From positions 744,001 through 808,000 of the forward strand of contig NZ_JAKUDO010000001.1 of NCBI RefSeq assembly GCF_022436485.1: a stretch of DNA of 64,000 nt, in the 5' to 3' direction. Origin of the DNA: Agrococcus sp. ARC_14 (GTDB lineage Bacteria > Actinomycetota > Actinomycetes > Actinomycetales > Microbacteriaceae). Positions 46,180 through 53,868 of the stretch are shown piece after piece; the first letter of the stretch is position 1; the number at the start of each line of letters is the position of its first letter. The position numbers and the translations under genes were made by a program. The notes below the pieces were generated by a model. The model was not told the origin of the DNA. It saw nothing but the letters and a program-made list of their open reading frames with translations, and searched no databases.

Positions 46180-47142
46180 TCAGTTGCCGGATTGGATCAC
46201 GATGTGGTCGGTCGACGGCGCGATCTCGGGCTGCTCGATGTAGAGGTCGGGCTCGATGTAGATGACGCGCGCGTGCGCCACCTTGTCGCGCAGCGAGGCC
46301 TCGAGGTCGTTGATCGTGGTGGCGATGTGCTCGATGTCGGAGTGCGGCGGGAACGCCACCTTCGCGGCGATCATGAGCTCGTCCGGGCCGAGGTAGAGGG
46401 TCTTCATGTGGATGACCGACTCCACGCCCGGGTGCTCGTTGAGCACGCGCTGCACGACGGCGTGATCCTCCTTCGTGGCGCCCTCACCGATGAGCAGCGA
46501 CTTCATCTCGACTGCGAGGACGGCGGCGACGGCGATCAGCAGCACACCGATGAACAGCGTGCCGATCGCGTCGAAGAGCGGGTTGTGCGTGAGCGCCGAG
46601 AGGCCGACGGCGACGAATGCGAAGACGAGGCCGATCAGTGCCGCGAGATCCTCGAGCAGGATGACGGGCAGCTCGGGGCTCTTGGCCTTGCGGATGAACT
46701 GCCACCAGCCGGCCTTGCCGCGCACCTGGTTGGCCTCCTTGATCGCCGTCCGGAACGAGAAGCTCTCGAGCACGATCGCGACGCCGAGCACCACCAGCGG
46801 CAGCCACACGACGTCAATCTCGTGCGGCTCCTGGATCTTGGAGATGCCCTCGGAGATCGAGAACAGGCCGCCGACCGAGAAGAGCACCAGCGCCACGATG
46901 AACGCCCAGACGTAGCGCTCGCGGCCGTAGCCGAAGGGGTGCTCGGTGTCGGCCTTCCGCTTCGCCAGCCTGCCGCCGAGCAGCAGCAGCAGCTGGTTGC
47001 CGGCGTCGGCGACCGAGTGGATGGCCTCGGCCAGCATCGACGCGGAGCCCGAGAAGAACCAGGCGATGAACTTCGTGATGGCGATGCCGGTGTTCGCGAG
47101 GAATGCCGCGACGACTGCCTTCGTACCGTGGGATGCGCTCAC
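46180..47142 (-). CDS. Cation diffusion facilitator (CDF) metal exporter
   Basis: 320 residues with six membrane helices and a C-terminal cytoplasmic dimer domain. Metal-site residues fall in AEAIHSVADAGNQ (helix 2) and LLEDLAALIGL (helix 5); HPFGYGRERY is the usual loop signature. Exports a divalent metal (zinc, iron or manganese) in exchange for protons; specificity not determinable. Start GTG 47142 with TAGACT six bases upstream. Confidence 0.9.
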   Translation of the reverse strand: MSASHGTKAVVAAFLANTGIAITKFIAWFFSGSASMLAEAIHSVADAGNQLLLLLGGRLAKRKADTEHPFGYGRERYVWAFIVALVLFSVGGLFSISEGISKIQEPHEIDVVWLPLVVLGVAIVLESFSFRTAIKEANQVRGKAGWWQFIRKAKSPELPVILLEDLAALIGLVFAFVAVGLSALTHNPLFDAIGTLFIGVLLIAVAAVLAVEMKSLLIGEGATKEDHAVVQRVLNEHPGVESVIHMKTLYLGPDELMIAAKVAFPPHSDIEHIATTINDLEASLRDKVAHARVIYIEPDLYIEQPEIAPSTDHIVIQSGN

Positions 47143-47148
47143 GCGGGA

Positions 47149-47154
47149 AGTCTA
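47149..47154 (-). promoter_or_regulatory. -10 box TAGACT of the CDF exporter gene
   Basis: Six bases before GTG 47142. Back-to-back with the proC -10 about 35 bases away. Confidence 0.55.
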
Positions 47155-47188
47155 CGCGCGCGAGCCTGACGCAGTGCGCAGTCGCAGC

Positions 47189-47194
47189 TAGCCT
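47189..47194 (+). promoter_or_regulatory. -10 box TAGCCT of proC
   Basis: Seven bases before ATG 47202. Confidence 0.55.
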
Positions 47195-47201
47195 GGCGGG
47201 C

Positions 47202-48026
47202 ATGACCGAACTCCTCCCTCCCATCGCCATGCTCGGCGTCGGCTCCATGGGCGGCGCCATCCTCCAGGGCCTCGTGCAGCACGGGGCAGAGCGCGTCGTC
47301 GTCACCAACCGCACGGCCGAGAAGGCCGCCGCCATCCAGCTCGAAGGCGTCGAGTCCATCGCGCTCGCCGACGAGCCGGAGGGCAACGCGCGCGCCGTCG
47401 AGGGCGCGCGGCTCGTGGTGCTGGGCGTCAAGCCGGTCGGGATCGTCGACCTGGCACGGCAGATCTCGCCGCACCTCGCGGATGACGCCGTGGTGGTCTC
47501 GATCGCGGCCGGCACCACGACCGCATCCATCGAGGCCGCACTGCCCGCATCCGTCTCGGTCGTGCGGGCGATGCCCAACACGCCGTCCACCGTCGGACTG
47601 GGCGTCACGGGCGTCGCGGGCGGCAGCCGGGCGAGCGAGGCGGATGTCGCGCTGGTGGCGCGCGTGTTCGAAGCGGTCGGCGAAGTGATCGTGCTCGACG
47701 AGTCGCAGATCGATGCCCTCTCGACGATCTCGGGCTCTGGCCCCGCCTACGTCTTCCTGCTCATCGAGGAGCTCACGAAGACGGCGGAGCGGATGGGCTT
47801 CACACCCGAGCAGGCGGCCACGATGGTGCAGGGCACGTTCCGAGGCGCGACCGAGCTGCTCGCCGCCGATGGCTCGGAGCCCGCAGAGCTGCGGCGTCGA
47901 GTGACGAGCCCGAAGGGCACGACCGAGCAGGCGATCGGCGTGCTGCAGCAGGCGGCACTCGGTGAGGTCTTCGACCGCGCGACCGCGGCGGCGCTGGCGC
48001 GCGCGCAGGAGCTCGCAGGCGGCTGA
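47202..48026 (+). CDS. proC: Pyrroline-5-carboxylate reductase
   Basis: Last step of proline synthesis. 274 residues: NAD(P) site MLGVGSMGGAILQGL, KPVGIVDL, the PNTPSTVGLG loop and the C-terminal dimerisation/active-site helices with SGSGPAYVFLLIEEL and RRVTSPKGTTEQAI. The stop is six bases from the convergent ychJ-like gene. Confidence 0.96.
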   Translation: MTELLPPIAMLGVGSMGGAILQGLVQHGAERVVVTNRTAEKAAAIQLEGVESIALADEPEGNARAVEGARLVVLGVKPVGIVDLARQISPHLADDAVVVSIAAGTTTASIEAALPASVSVVRAMPNTPSTVGLGVTGVAGGSRASEADVALVARVFEAVGEVIVLDESQIDALSTISGSGPAYVFLLIEELTKTAERMGFTPEQAATMVQGTFRGATELLAADGSEPAELRRRVTSPKGTTEQAIGVLQQAALGEVFDRATAAALARAQELAGG

Positions 48027-48032
48027 GCAGCC

Positions 48033-48419
48033 TCAGATGCTGTCGCCGTCGACGTACTGCCAGCGGGCGTCGCGGCGGAAGCGGCTGAGCTCTCGCATCG
48101 ATCCTCGCGTGCCCTCTGCGACCCAGTGGCTCTCGAACGAGACGGTGCCCTCGCGGTCGAACGGGCCGCCTCCGGTGGTGGCGAGCACGTCGAGCCGCAG
48201 CCAGCGGATGCCGGGGTCGAGCTCGAGCGAGCGCGGTCGGGTGGATGGGTGCCACGAGGTCAGCAGCCAGTCGACGTCGCCGACGGCGAAGGCGGTGAAG
48301 CGCGAGCGCATCAGCGCCTCTGCGGTCGCCGCCTCGCGCTCGCCCCGGTGGACGGGGGCGCAGCACTCGCCGAAGGTCAGGCCGGTGCCGCAGGGGCAGC
48401 GGGCGGCGTCGTCGATCAC
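48033..48419 (-). CDS. YchJ/UPF0225 family protein
   Basis: 128 residues. An N-terminal SEC-C-type zinc motif (CPCGTGLTFGECC) followed by the NTF2-like YchJ domain (ALMRSRFTAFAVGDVDWLLTSW). Function unknown. Start taken as GTG 48419, which puts the zinc motif at residue 8; an in-frame TTG at 48449 would overlap ktrA by 11 bases. Confidence 0.85.
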   Translation of the reverse strand: MIDDAARCPCGTGLTFGECCAPVHRGEREAATAEALMRSRFTAFAVGDVDWLLTSWHPSTRPRSLELDPGIRWLRLDVLATTGGGPFDREGTVSFESHWVAEGTRGSMRELSRFRRDARWQYVDGDSI

Positions 48420-48438
48420 GAGCGGGCCCCGGTGAGGC

Positions 48439-49110
48439 TCACGAACCAAGACCGGCGAAGCGCTCGATGTCGGTCTGCTTGCCGGAGACGATGATCAGGT
48501 CATGATTCGAGACGATCGTCTCGGGCGTCGCGTAGGTGAACTCGCCACCCGGGCTCTTCACGCCGACGACCGTCAAGTGGTACTTCGAGCGGATCTTCGA
48601 CTCGGCGAGGGTGACGCCGCGGATGTGCTTCGGCGGGTACATCTTCACGATCGCGAAGTGGTCGTCGAACTGGATGTAGTCGAGCATGCGCCCCGAGACG
48701 AGGTGCGCGACGCGCTCGCCGGCCTCTGCCTCCGGGTAGATCACGTGGTTGGCGCCGATGCGGCTGAGGATCTTGCCGTGCGACTGGCTGATGGCCTTCG
48801 CCCAGATCTGCGGGATGCCGAGGTCGACGAGGTTGGCGACGATGAGCACCGACGCCTCGATCGAGGAGCCGACGGCGCAGACCGCGATCGAGAAGTCCTG
48901 GGCGCCGAGCTGCCTGAGCGCGTCGATCGAGCGGGCGTCGGCCTGCACCGTGTGCGTCAGGCGCTCCGACCACTTCTGCACCAGGTTGATGTCGTCGTCG
49001 ATCGCGAGCACCTCGCGGTCGAGGCGCGCGAGCTGGCCGGCGGTGGCGGCGCCGAAGCGCCCCAACCCGATGACGAGCACCGGGGCGTCGTGCGGGATCC
49101 TGTCAACCAT
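48439..49110 (-). CDS. TrkA/KtrA-type potassium uptake regulatory subunit
   Basis: 223 residues: RCK_N domain with VLVIGLGRFGAATAGQLA...VLAIDDD (NAD/ATP site) and a C-terminal RCK_C domain (GVTLAESKIRSKYHLTVVGVK). Forms the cytoplasmic gating ring of the KtrB-type channel encoded at 50097-51527. A TAATCT box lies seven bases before the ATG. Confidence 0.92.
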   Translation of the reverse strand: MVDRIPHDAPVLVIGLGRFGAATAGQLARLDREVLAIDDDINLVQKWSERLTHTVQADARSIDALRQLGAQDFSIAVCAVGSSIEASVLIVANLVDLGIPQIWAKAISQSHGKILSRIGANHVIYPEAEAGERVAHLVSGRMLDYIQFDDHFAIVKMYPPKHIRGVTLAESKIRSKYHLTVVGVKSPGGEFTYATPETIVSNHDLIIVSGKQTDIERFAGLGS

Positions 49111-49117
49111 GCGCTAC

Positions 49118-49123
49118 AGATTA
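49118..49123 (-). promoter_or_regulatory. -10 box TAATCT of the ktrA-like gene
   Basis: Seven bases before ATG 49110. Confidence 0.5.
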
Positions 49124-49241
49124 GGCCCCACCGGCTGACCGCGGCTCCACCCCGCTCCGACATCGGCGCTGTCGACGGAAACTGGTAACGGTCCGGCAAC
49201 AGGGCTGGCTTTCGGCGGAGCAAGGATGCGAATGTGAAGTC

Positions 49242-50000
49242 ATGCATCCCATGAAGCGAACCGCCGCCCTAGCAGTCGCCACCGCGACCATCGCGGCGCT
49301 CGCGGCCTGCTCGTCCGCCGACTCCGCTCCGGCCGACAGCCCCGCGCCGACGTCCGCTCCGGTCACCGACGCCGTCGAGTCGCCCGCCCCCGTCCCGGTC
49401 GCCGCGTTCGTCGACCAGTTCGGGCCTGGCCCCGACACCGACACCGTGTGGCTCGACGGCGAAGGCGTCGAGGACGAGTTCCACGCCGCCGCGGCCACGT
49501 TCCCGCTCGCCCTGCCCGACGGCTACACCTGGCCGACCGCGCTGCCGCGGTCGCTCGGCACCGTCACGGAGTACCAGCGCGGCACCGGCGCGGCCGAGGC
49601 GTACCTCTACTGGGAGGCCGCGACCGCGACGGCCGCCTACGCCCACCACCTCAGCGGCGAGCCGGACGACGTCGCTGCCCACCTCGAGGCGCTAGTCGAC
49701 GGCTACGCCAGCCCCGTCCGCAGCATGTACTTCGACCCTGAGCAGCCCGGCACCGACACGGAGTACTACCGATCCGTGATCGAACCCGCCTTGAACGGCA
49801 ATTTCGACCCGCTCACCCACGCACAGGTCGCGTCGTTCGTCACCAACGACGAGTACCACGCCATCGCCGCTCAGGCGGGCGACGAGATCCGCGTCGGTAC
49901 CGAAGGCTTCTCTCGCTCCATCGAGGATCAGCCCGGCCAACCCGGCCACATCGAGGACACCCGCGCCGAGCTGGAGCAGCGCATAGCCGACGGCGAGTAG
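49242..50000 (+). CDS. Putative lipoprotein of unknown function between the Ktr genes
   Basis: 252 residues (a second ATG gives 249). Lipoprotein signal ending LAAC (Cys about 22), an Ala/Pro/Ser linker, then an acidic globular domain (LPLALPDGYTWP, AYLYWEAATATAAYAHHL, EYYRSVIEPALNGNF). The last motif appears in other uncharacterised actinobacterial lipoproteins. It runs opposite to both Ktr genes, which it separates. Confidence 0.75.
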   Translation: MHPMKRTAALAVATATIAALAACSSADSAPADSPAPTSAPVTDAVESPAPVPVAAFVDQFGPGPDTDTVWLDGEGVEDEFHAAAATFPLALPDGYTWPTALPRSLGTVTEYQRGTGAAEAYLYWEAATATAAYAHHLSGEPDDVAAHLEALVDGYASPVRSMYFDPEQPGTDTEYYRSVIEPALNGNFDPLTHAQVASFVTNDEYHAIAAQAGDEIRVGTEGFSRSIEDQPGQPGHIEDTRAELEQRIADGE

Positions 50001-50054
50001 CCGCTCCCGCCGACCAAGACACCGCGAAGCCAGGGGTGAGCCTTATCGGATCGT

Positions 50055-50083
50055 GCCCGCGTGGCGGTAGAGCCGGCGCGGGC
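50055..50083. terminator. Possible terminator between convergent genes
   Basis: GCCCGCG and its complement, 7 bp around 15 bases, between the lipoprotein gene and the ktrB-like gene. Confidence 0.4.
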
Positions 50084-50096
50084 TTGTCGGTCGCTC

Positions 50097-51527
50097 TCAA
50101 CCAACGATCGGCCTCTCCTCGGGGCGCGTGAACAGCTGCGTGCGCTGGCTCGCCGCCAGCGCTGCGGCGAGCGTCACACTACCAATGCGCCCGGCGAACA
50201 TCGTCAGCGCCAGGATCACCTTGGCGCTGTCCTCCAGCCCCGAGTGCGTGAAGCCCGTCGAGAGCCCCACCGTGCCGAACGCGCTGATGACGTCGAAGAG
50301 CACGAACGACAGCGGGGCGCCCGTGATCTCGAGCAGCACGACCGTGACCGTGGCGATGATCGTCGCGCTCCAGAGCGTGACCGAGACCGCGAGGCGCAGC
50401 ACGTCGGAGGGGATGCGCCGGCCGAAGGCCTCCATCGACTTGCGGCCGCGGGCCTCGGCGATCGCGGCGAGGAAGAGGATCGCGAGCGTCGTCACCTTGA
50501 TGCCGCCCGCGGTCGACGCGGAGCCGCCGCCCACGAACATCAGCATGTCGGTGACCAGCAGGCTGGAGTTGTGGAGCAGGCCGAGGTCGTCGACCGCGAA
50601 GCCTCCGGATCGCGCCATCGACGAGAGGAAGAACGCGTGCAGCACCTGCTGGCCGAACTCGTCGGTGCCCCACGAGTCTGGGTTGCCCCACTCGAGCACG
50701 AGGTAGACGAGGCCGCCGGCGAAGAACAGCATGAGCGAGGCCGAGATGGTGAGCTTCACGTGCAGCGACCACTGGCGCGGATGCCCGAGGTGCTTCAGCA
50801 GCACGAAGTAGACGGGGAAGCCGAGCGATCCGATGAAGACGCCGAGCATCAGCACGATCAGGAACCACGGGTCGGACGCGAAGGGGTCGAGGCCCTCGAC
50901 CGTAGGCACGAAGCCCGAGTTCGTGAACGCCATGATCGACCAGTAGGTCGCCTCGTAGAGGGCCGTCAGCGGATCCTTGCCGGCGAGGAGCAGGCGCGGG
51001 AACAGCAGCACGATGAGCGCCGCCTCGAACACCAGCACCGAGAGCGCGACCGTGCGCAGCAGCCCGCCGACCTCGCCGAGGCGGATGGCCTGACCCTCCT
51101 TCACGACGCCCTTGCGCACGCGCGACGGATTGGAGTCGCTCGCCGCCATCAGGCGCTGGCGCAGCCCGAGTCGGCGCGCCACCGTCATGCCCAGCAGCGA
51201 GGCGAGCGTCAACACGCCGATGCCTCCGACCTCGACGCCGATCATCACGACCGCGTTGCCGAATGGGCTCCAGTGGGTGGCCATGTCGACGACCGACAGC
51301 CCCGTGACGCAGACGACGCTGACGGCCTGGAAGAAGGCGTCGACCAGCGGCGTCCCCTGTCCGTCCGCCGCAGCGAGCGGCGTCATGAACAGCAGCATGA
51401 AGGCGAGGTTCAGGCCCGCGAAGACGAAGATCGCGAAGCGCGCGGGATAGGCGCCGGTGAACGCCTCGATCCGATCGCGCAGACGCACGAGCGTCGACCT
51501 CGCGCTTGAGGTCCCAAGCTCTGCCAC
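50097..51527 (-). CDS. TrkH/KtrB-type potassium transporter subunit
   Basis: 476 residues with the four repeated pore segments and their filter glycines: VCVTGLSVVD, FTNSGFVPT, ARSGGFAVDD and GTVGLSTGF. Sodium- or proton-coupled K+ uptake with the KtrA ring. Start placed at GTG 51527, eight bases after GGAGG; upstream in-frame codons extend into the promoter of the divergent ArsR-like gene and are unlikely. Confidence 0.92.
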   Translation of the reverse strand: MAELGTSSARSTLVRLRDRIEAFTGAYPARFAIFVFAGLNLAFMLLFMTPLAAADGQGTPLVDAFFQAVSVVCVTGLSVVDMATHWSPFGNAVVMIGVEVGGIGVLTLASLLGMTVARRLGLRQRLMAASDSNPSRVRKGVVKEGQAIRLGEVGGLLRTVALSVLVFEAALIVLLFPRLLLAGKDPLTALYEATYWSIMAFTNSGFVPTVEGLDPFASDPWFLIVLMLGVFIGSLGFPVYFVLLKHLGHPRQWSLHVKLTISASLMLFFAGGLVYLVLEWGNPDSWGTDEFGQQVLHAFFLSSMARSGGFAVDDLGLLHNSSLLVTDMLMFVGGGSASTAGGIKVTTLAILFLAAIAEARGRKSMEAFGRRIPSDVLRLAVSVTLWSATIIATVTVVLLEITGAPLSFVLFDVISAFGTVGLSTGFTHSGLEDSAKVILALTMFAGRIGSVTLAAALAASQRTQLFTRPEERPIVG

Positions 51528-51639
51528 GTGCTGCGCCTCCGCAGATCTGAGCGCCGCATCTCGGCGCAGAACGGGCCCAGCGTAGCCCCTCGGGGTGGGG
51601 TGGTTTGTCGCGCCCGCGCCGCGCTGGCATGCTTTGCGC

Positions 51640-52317
51640 ATGGCCGACATCTTCACCGTGATCGCGGACAGCACGCGACGGGACATCCTCAGCGTGCTCC
51701 TCGATCGCCGCGACTCGTCGGGAGAGGCGAGCGTCAGTCAGATCGTCGAGGCGCTCGGCGTGCCGCAGCCGACCGTGTCGAAGCACCTGCGCACGCTGCG
51801 CGACGCCGGCCTCGTGACCGTCCGCGAAGACGGCCAGCACCGCTTCTATGCCATCGTGCTCTCGCCCTTCGACGAGATCGACGACTGGCTGATGCCGTTC
51901 ATCTTCGCCGACAGCGACCAGGAGGAGGCGAGCCTCGGCGCTGCCGCCTTCGCCGCGTGGGCGGGCGTCAATGTGCAGGCACCGCTGCGTGCCGCCGCCG
52001 ATCAGGCGCGACAGGCCGCCGAGCAGGCACGCGTCGCCGCGGAGGCCGCGCTCGCGCGCGTCTCAGAGCGCGTCGAGCACCCCGCGCCCGTCGGCGCGTC
52101 GCTCGGACGCAAGGCAGCGGAAGGCGTCCACGACCTCCAGGACCGCGTCCAGGAGGCAAGGGACCGCATCCAGGACGTGCAGGATCGCCTGCATGATATG
52201 CAGTCGCGCGCCTCGCAGCGCCTGGATGGCGTGCGCGACAGGATCCGCAGCCGCGACGAGGTCGAGGCCGGCGATGACCGGCCAGCTCGAGAGGGCGACG
52301 ACGCCAAGCTCGATTGA
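51640..52317 (+). CDS. ArsR-type winged-helix regulator with C-terminal coiled-coil
   Basis: 225 residues. The first 90 are an ArsR fold (FTVIADSTRRDILSVLL, VPQPTVSKHLRTLRDAGLVTV) lacking the metal-binding ELCVCDL motif. Residues about 120-225 are Ala/Arg/Gln/Glu-rich with heptads (DLQDRVQEARDRIQDVQDRL), a long coiled coil unusual in this family. Divergent from ktrB. A CATGCT box precedes the ATG by six bases. Target genes unknown; its own or ktrB are the obvious candidates. Confidence 0.82.
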   Translation: MADIFTVIADSTRRDILSVLLDRRDSSGEASVSQIVEALGVPQPTVSKHLRTLRDAGLVTVREDGQHRFYAIVLSPFDEIDDWLMPFIFADSDQEEASLGAAAFAAWAGVNVQAPLRAAADQARQAAEQARVAAEAALARVSERVEHPAPVGASLGRKAAEGVHDLQDRVQEARDRIQDVQDRLHDMQSRASQRLDGVRDRIRSRDEVEAGDDRPAREGDDAKLD

Positions 52318-52435
52318 GCGCTGGAGCTGTGAGCGGAGACCATTGCTGGGCTCCGCTGCGACGCCAGCTCCTCGGCCCGTCTCGCGCTGGGGCATCCGCT
52401 GAACCGCCGAAATGCGGTGCCATGCCGGATTCCGG

Positions 52436-52441
52436 TACGAT
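52436..52441 (+). promoter_or_regulatory. Candidate -10 TACGAT for bS22
   Basis: In the 221-base gap 52318-52538, about 100 bases before the bS22 start; implies a leader of about 90 bases. Nothing else is evident in the gap. Confidence 0.4.
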
Positions 52442-52538
52442 GTCCCGAGCGTTTTCCCTGCGCTGATGCCGATCGCCTCGAGGCGTTGGCGATCGCGCAG
52501 CGTCGACGAGCAATCTCCAACGGAAGTGAGGAACCTCA

Positions 52539-52637
52539 ATGGGTTCTGTGGTCAAGAAACGCCGCAAGCGCATGTCGAAGAAGAAGCACCGCAAGCAGCT
52601 TCGTAAGACGCGCCACCAGCGCCGCAACAAGAAGTAG
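52539..52637 (+). CDS. 30S ribosomal protein bS22 (AURKAIP1/COX24 domain)
   Basis: 32 residues starting MGSVVKKRRKRMSKKKHRKQ, with 22 of 32 residues Lys or Arg or close to it. This matches the tiny actinobacterial small-subunit protein bS22, related to the mitochondrial AURKAIP1/COX24 domain, found near helix 44 of 16S rRNA in mycobacterial ribosomes. GTGAGG precedes the ATG and a strong terminator follows. Easily missed because of its size. Confidence 0.92.
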   Translation: MGSVVKKRRKRMSKKKHRKQLRKTRHQRRNKK

Positions 52638-52649
52638 GCGGTTGCTTCA

Positions 52650-52684
52650 GAGGCCGGGCCCTGCATCTGCAGGTGCCCGGCCTC
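52650..52684 (+). terminator. Terminator of bS22
   Basis: GAGGCCGGGC-CCTGCA stem with loop TC and one bulged T; 16 base pairs, 12 bases after the stop. Confidence 0.85.
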
Positions 52685-52722
52685 TGCGCGTGCCGCTCAG
52701 CCTGCTGTGGTGAGATCAGTGG

Positions 52723-53607
52723 GTGACGATCGAGCTCGCGACCCCTGACACCGAAGGGCTGCACGACGCGGTGCGACACCTTGCCAGCTGGCAGCGCAGC
52801 CGCGACCCGCTGCAGCTGCACCCCGGCGACATCGGCTGGTTCTGGCGCCTCGGTGCACAGCGAGCGGCCGATGCGGTGCGCACGTGGCGCCTGGATGGCG
52901 AGGTGGCCGCCGTCGGGCTGCTCGACGGTGCCGATCTGCTGCGCGTCACCACCGCGCCCGAGTTGCGACACGACGAGTCGCTCGCGGCCTCGATGATCGA
53001 CGACCTGGTGCGTCCGGAGCGCGGTGTGCTGCCCGCTGGCCGCGTGAGCGTGGAGGCGCCGACGGGCGCACTGCTGGATGCGCGGCTGGCCGACGCGGGC
53101 TGGAGCAGCGGCGAGCCATGGACGCCGCTCGAGCGAGACCTGACGGATGCGGTGGAGGTCGACGAGAGCGAGCGCCCGCTGCGGATCGTGCAGGTCGACG
53201 GCTCCGACCCAGCGCTGGTCTCGGCGTGGGCCGCCGTGCAGCGCTCGGCCTTCGACACGGCGGCCGCCGTCGACGAGCGCTGGTACGCGATGGCGGCGGG
53301 CTCACCGTTCGAGCACGCTCGCTGCCTGCTCGGGTTCGACGGTGATGACGCTGCTGCAGGCATCATCGTCTGGTCGGCGGGAGAGGGGCGACCCGGACTC
53401 GTCGAGCCGATGGGCGTGCACCAGGAGCACCGCGGTCGCGGCCACGCGCGCGCCATCACGCAGGCCGCCGCGGCCGCGCTGCGCGAGCTGGGTGCCTCGA
53501 GCGCACAGGTGTGCACCGAGAGCGAGCGCCTCGGGGCTGTCGCCACCTATCGTTCAGCAGGCTTCGTGCCGATGCCGCAGCGGCTCGACCGCACGCGCGG
53601 CGCCTAG
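52723..53607 (+). CDS. GNAT family N-acetyltransferase (tandem domain)
   Basis: 294 residues. The C-terminal half has an acetyl-CoA site (GVHQEHRGRGHARAITQAAA) and YRSAGFVPM. The N-terminal half is a degenerate GNAT-like domain without the Q/RxxGxG/A loop. Resembles tandem actinobacterial GNATs (mycothiol synthase-like architecture), but substrate cannot be inferred. GTG 52723 start. Confidence 0.8.
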   Translation: MTIELATPDTEGLHDAVRHLASWQRSRDPLQLHPGDIGWFWRLGAQRAADAVRTWRLDGEVAAVGLLDGADLLRVTTAPELRHDESLAASMIDDLVRPERGVLPAGRVSVEAPTGALLDARLADAGWSSGEPWTPLERDLTDAVEVDESERPLRIVQVDGSDPALVSAWAAVQRSAFDTAAAVDERWYAMAAGSPFEHARCLLGFDGDDAAAGIIVWSAGEGRPGLVEPMGVHQEHRGRGHARAITQAAAAALRELGASSAQVCTESERLGAVATYRSAGFVPMPQRLDRTRGA

Positions 53608-53610
53608 GCT
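53605..53610 (+). promoter_or_regulatory. -10 box TAGGCT of the glutaredoxin-like gene
   Basis: Six bases before ATG 53617. Confidence 0.5.
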
Positions 53611-53616
53611 GGCGCG

Positions 53617-53868
53617 ATGGTCGAGATCACCCTCATCGCCAAGCCCGGCTGCCACCTCTGCGAGGAGGCACGGCCCATCGTCGAGCGTGTCGTCGCAGGC
53701 TTCGAGGGCGCGACGCTCACCGAGGTCTCGATCCTCGACGACCCCACGCTCGAGGCGCGATGGGCCGACGACATCCCGGTCGTGCTGATCGACGGGCGCC
53801 CGCACTCGTCGTGGCGCGTCGACCCCGCGAAGCTGGCCGACCGCATCCAGGCCCGCCTTACGGCGTGA
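53617..53868 (+). CDS. Glutaredoxin-like thiol oxidoreductase (DUF836 type)
   Basis: 83 residues with CHLC as the redox pair at 12-15 and the cis-Pro in DDIPVVLIDG. Small glutaredoxin-like proteins of this type occur widely in actinobacteria, probably using mycothiol or thioredoxin reductase. The last 11 bases overlap the end of the convergent aspS gene. Confidence 0.85.
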   Translation: MVEITLIAKPGCHLCEEARPIVERVVAGFEGATLTEVSILDDPTLEARWADDIPVVLIDGRPHSSWRVDPAKLADRIQARLTA

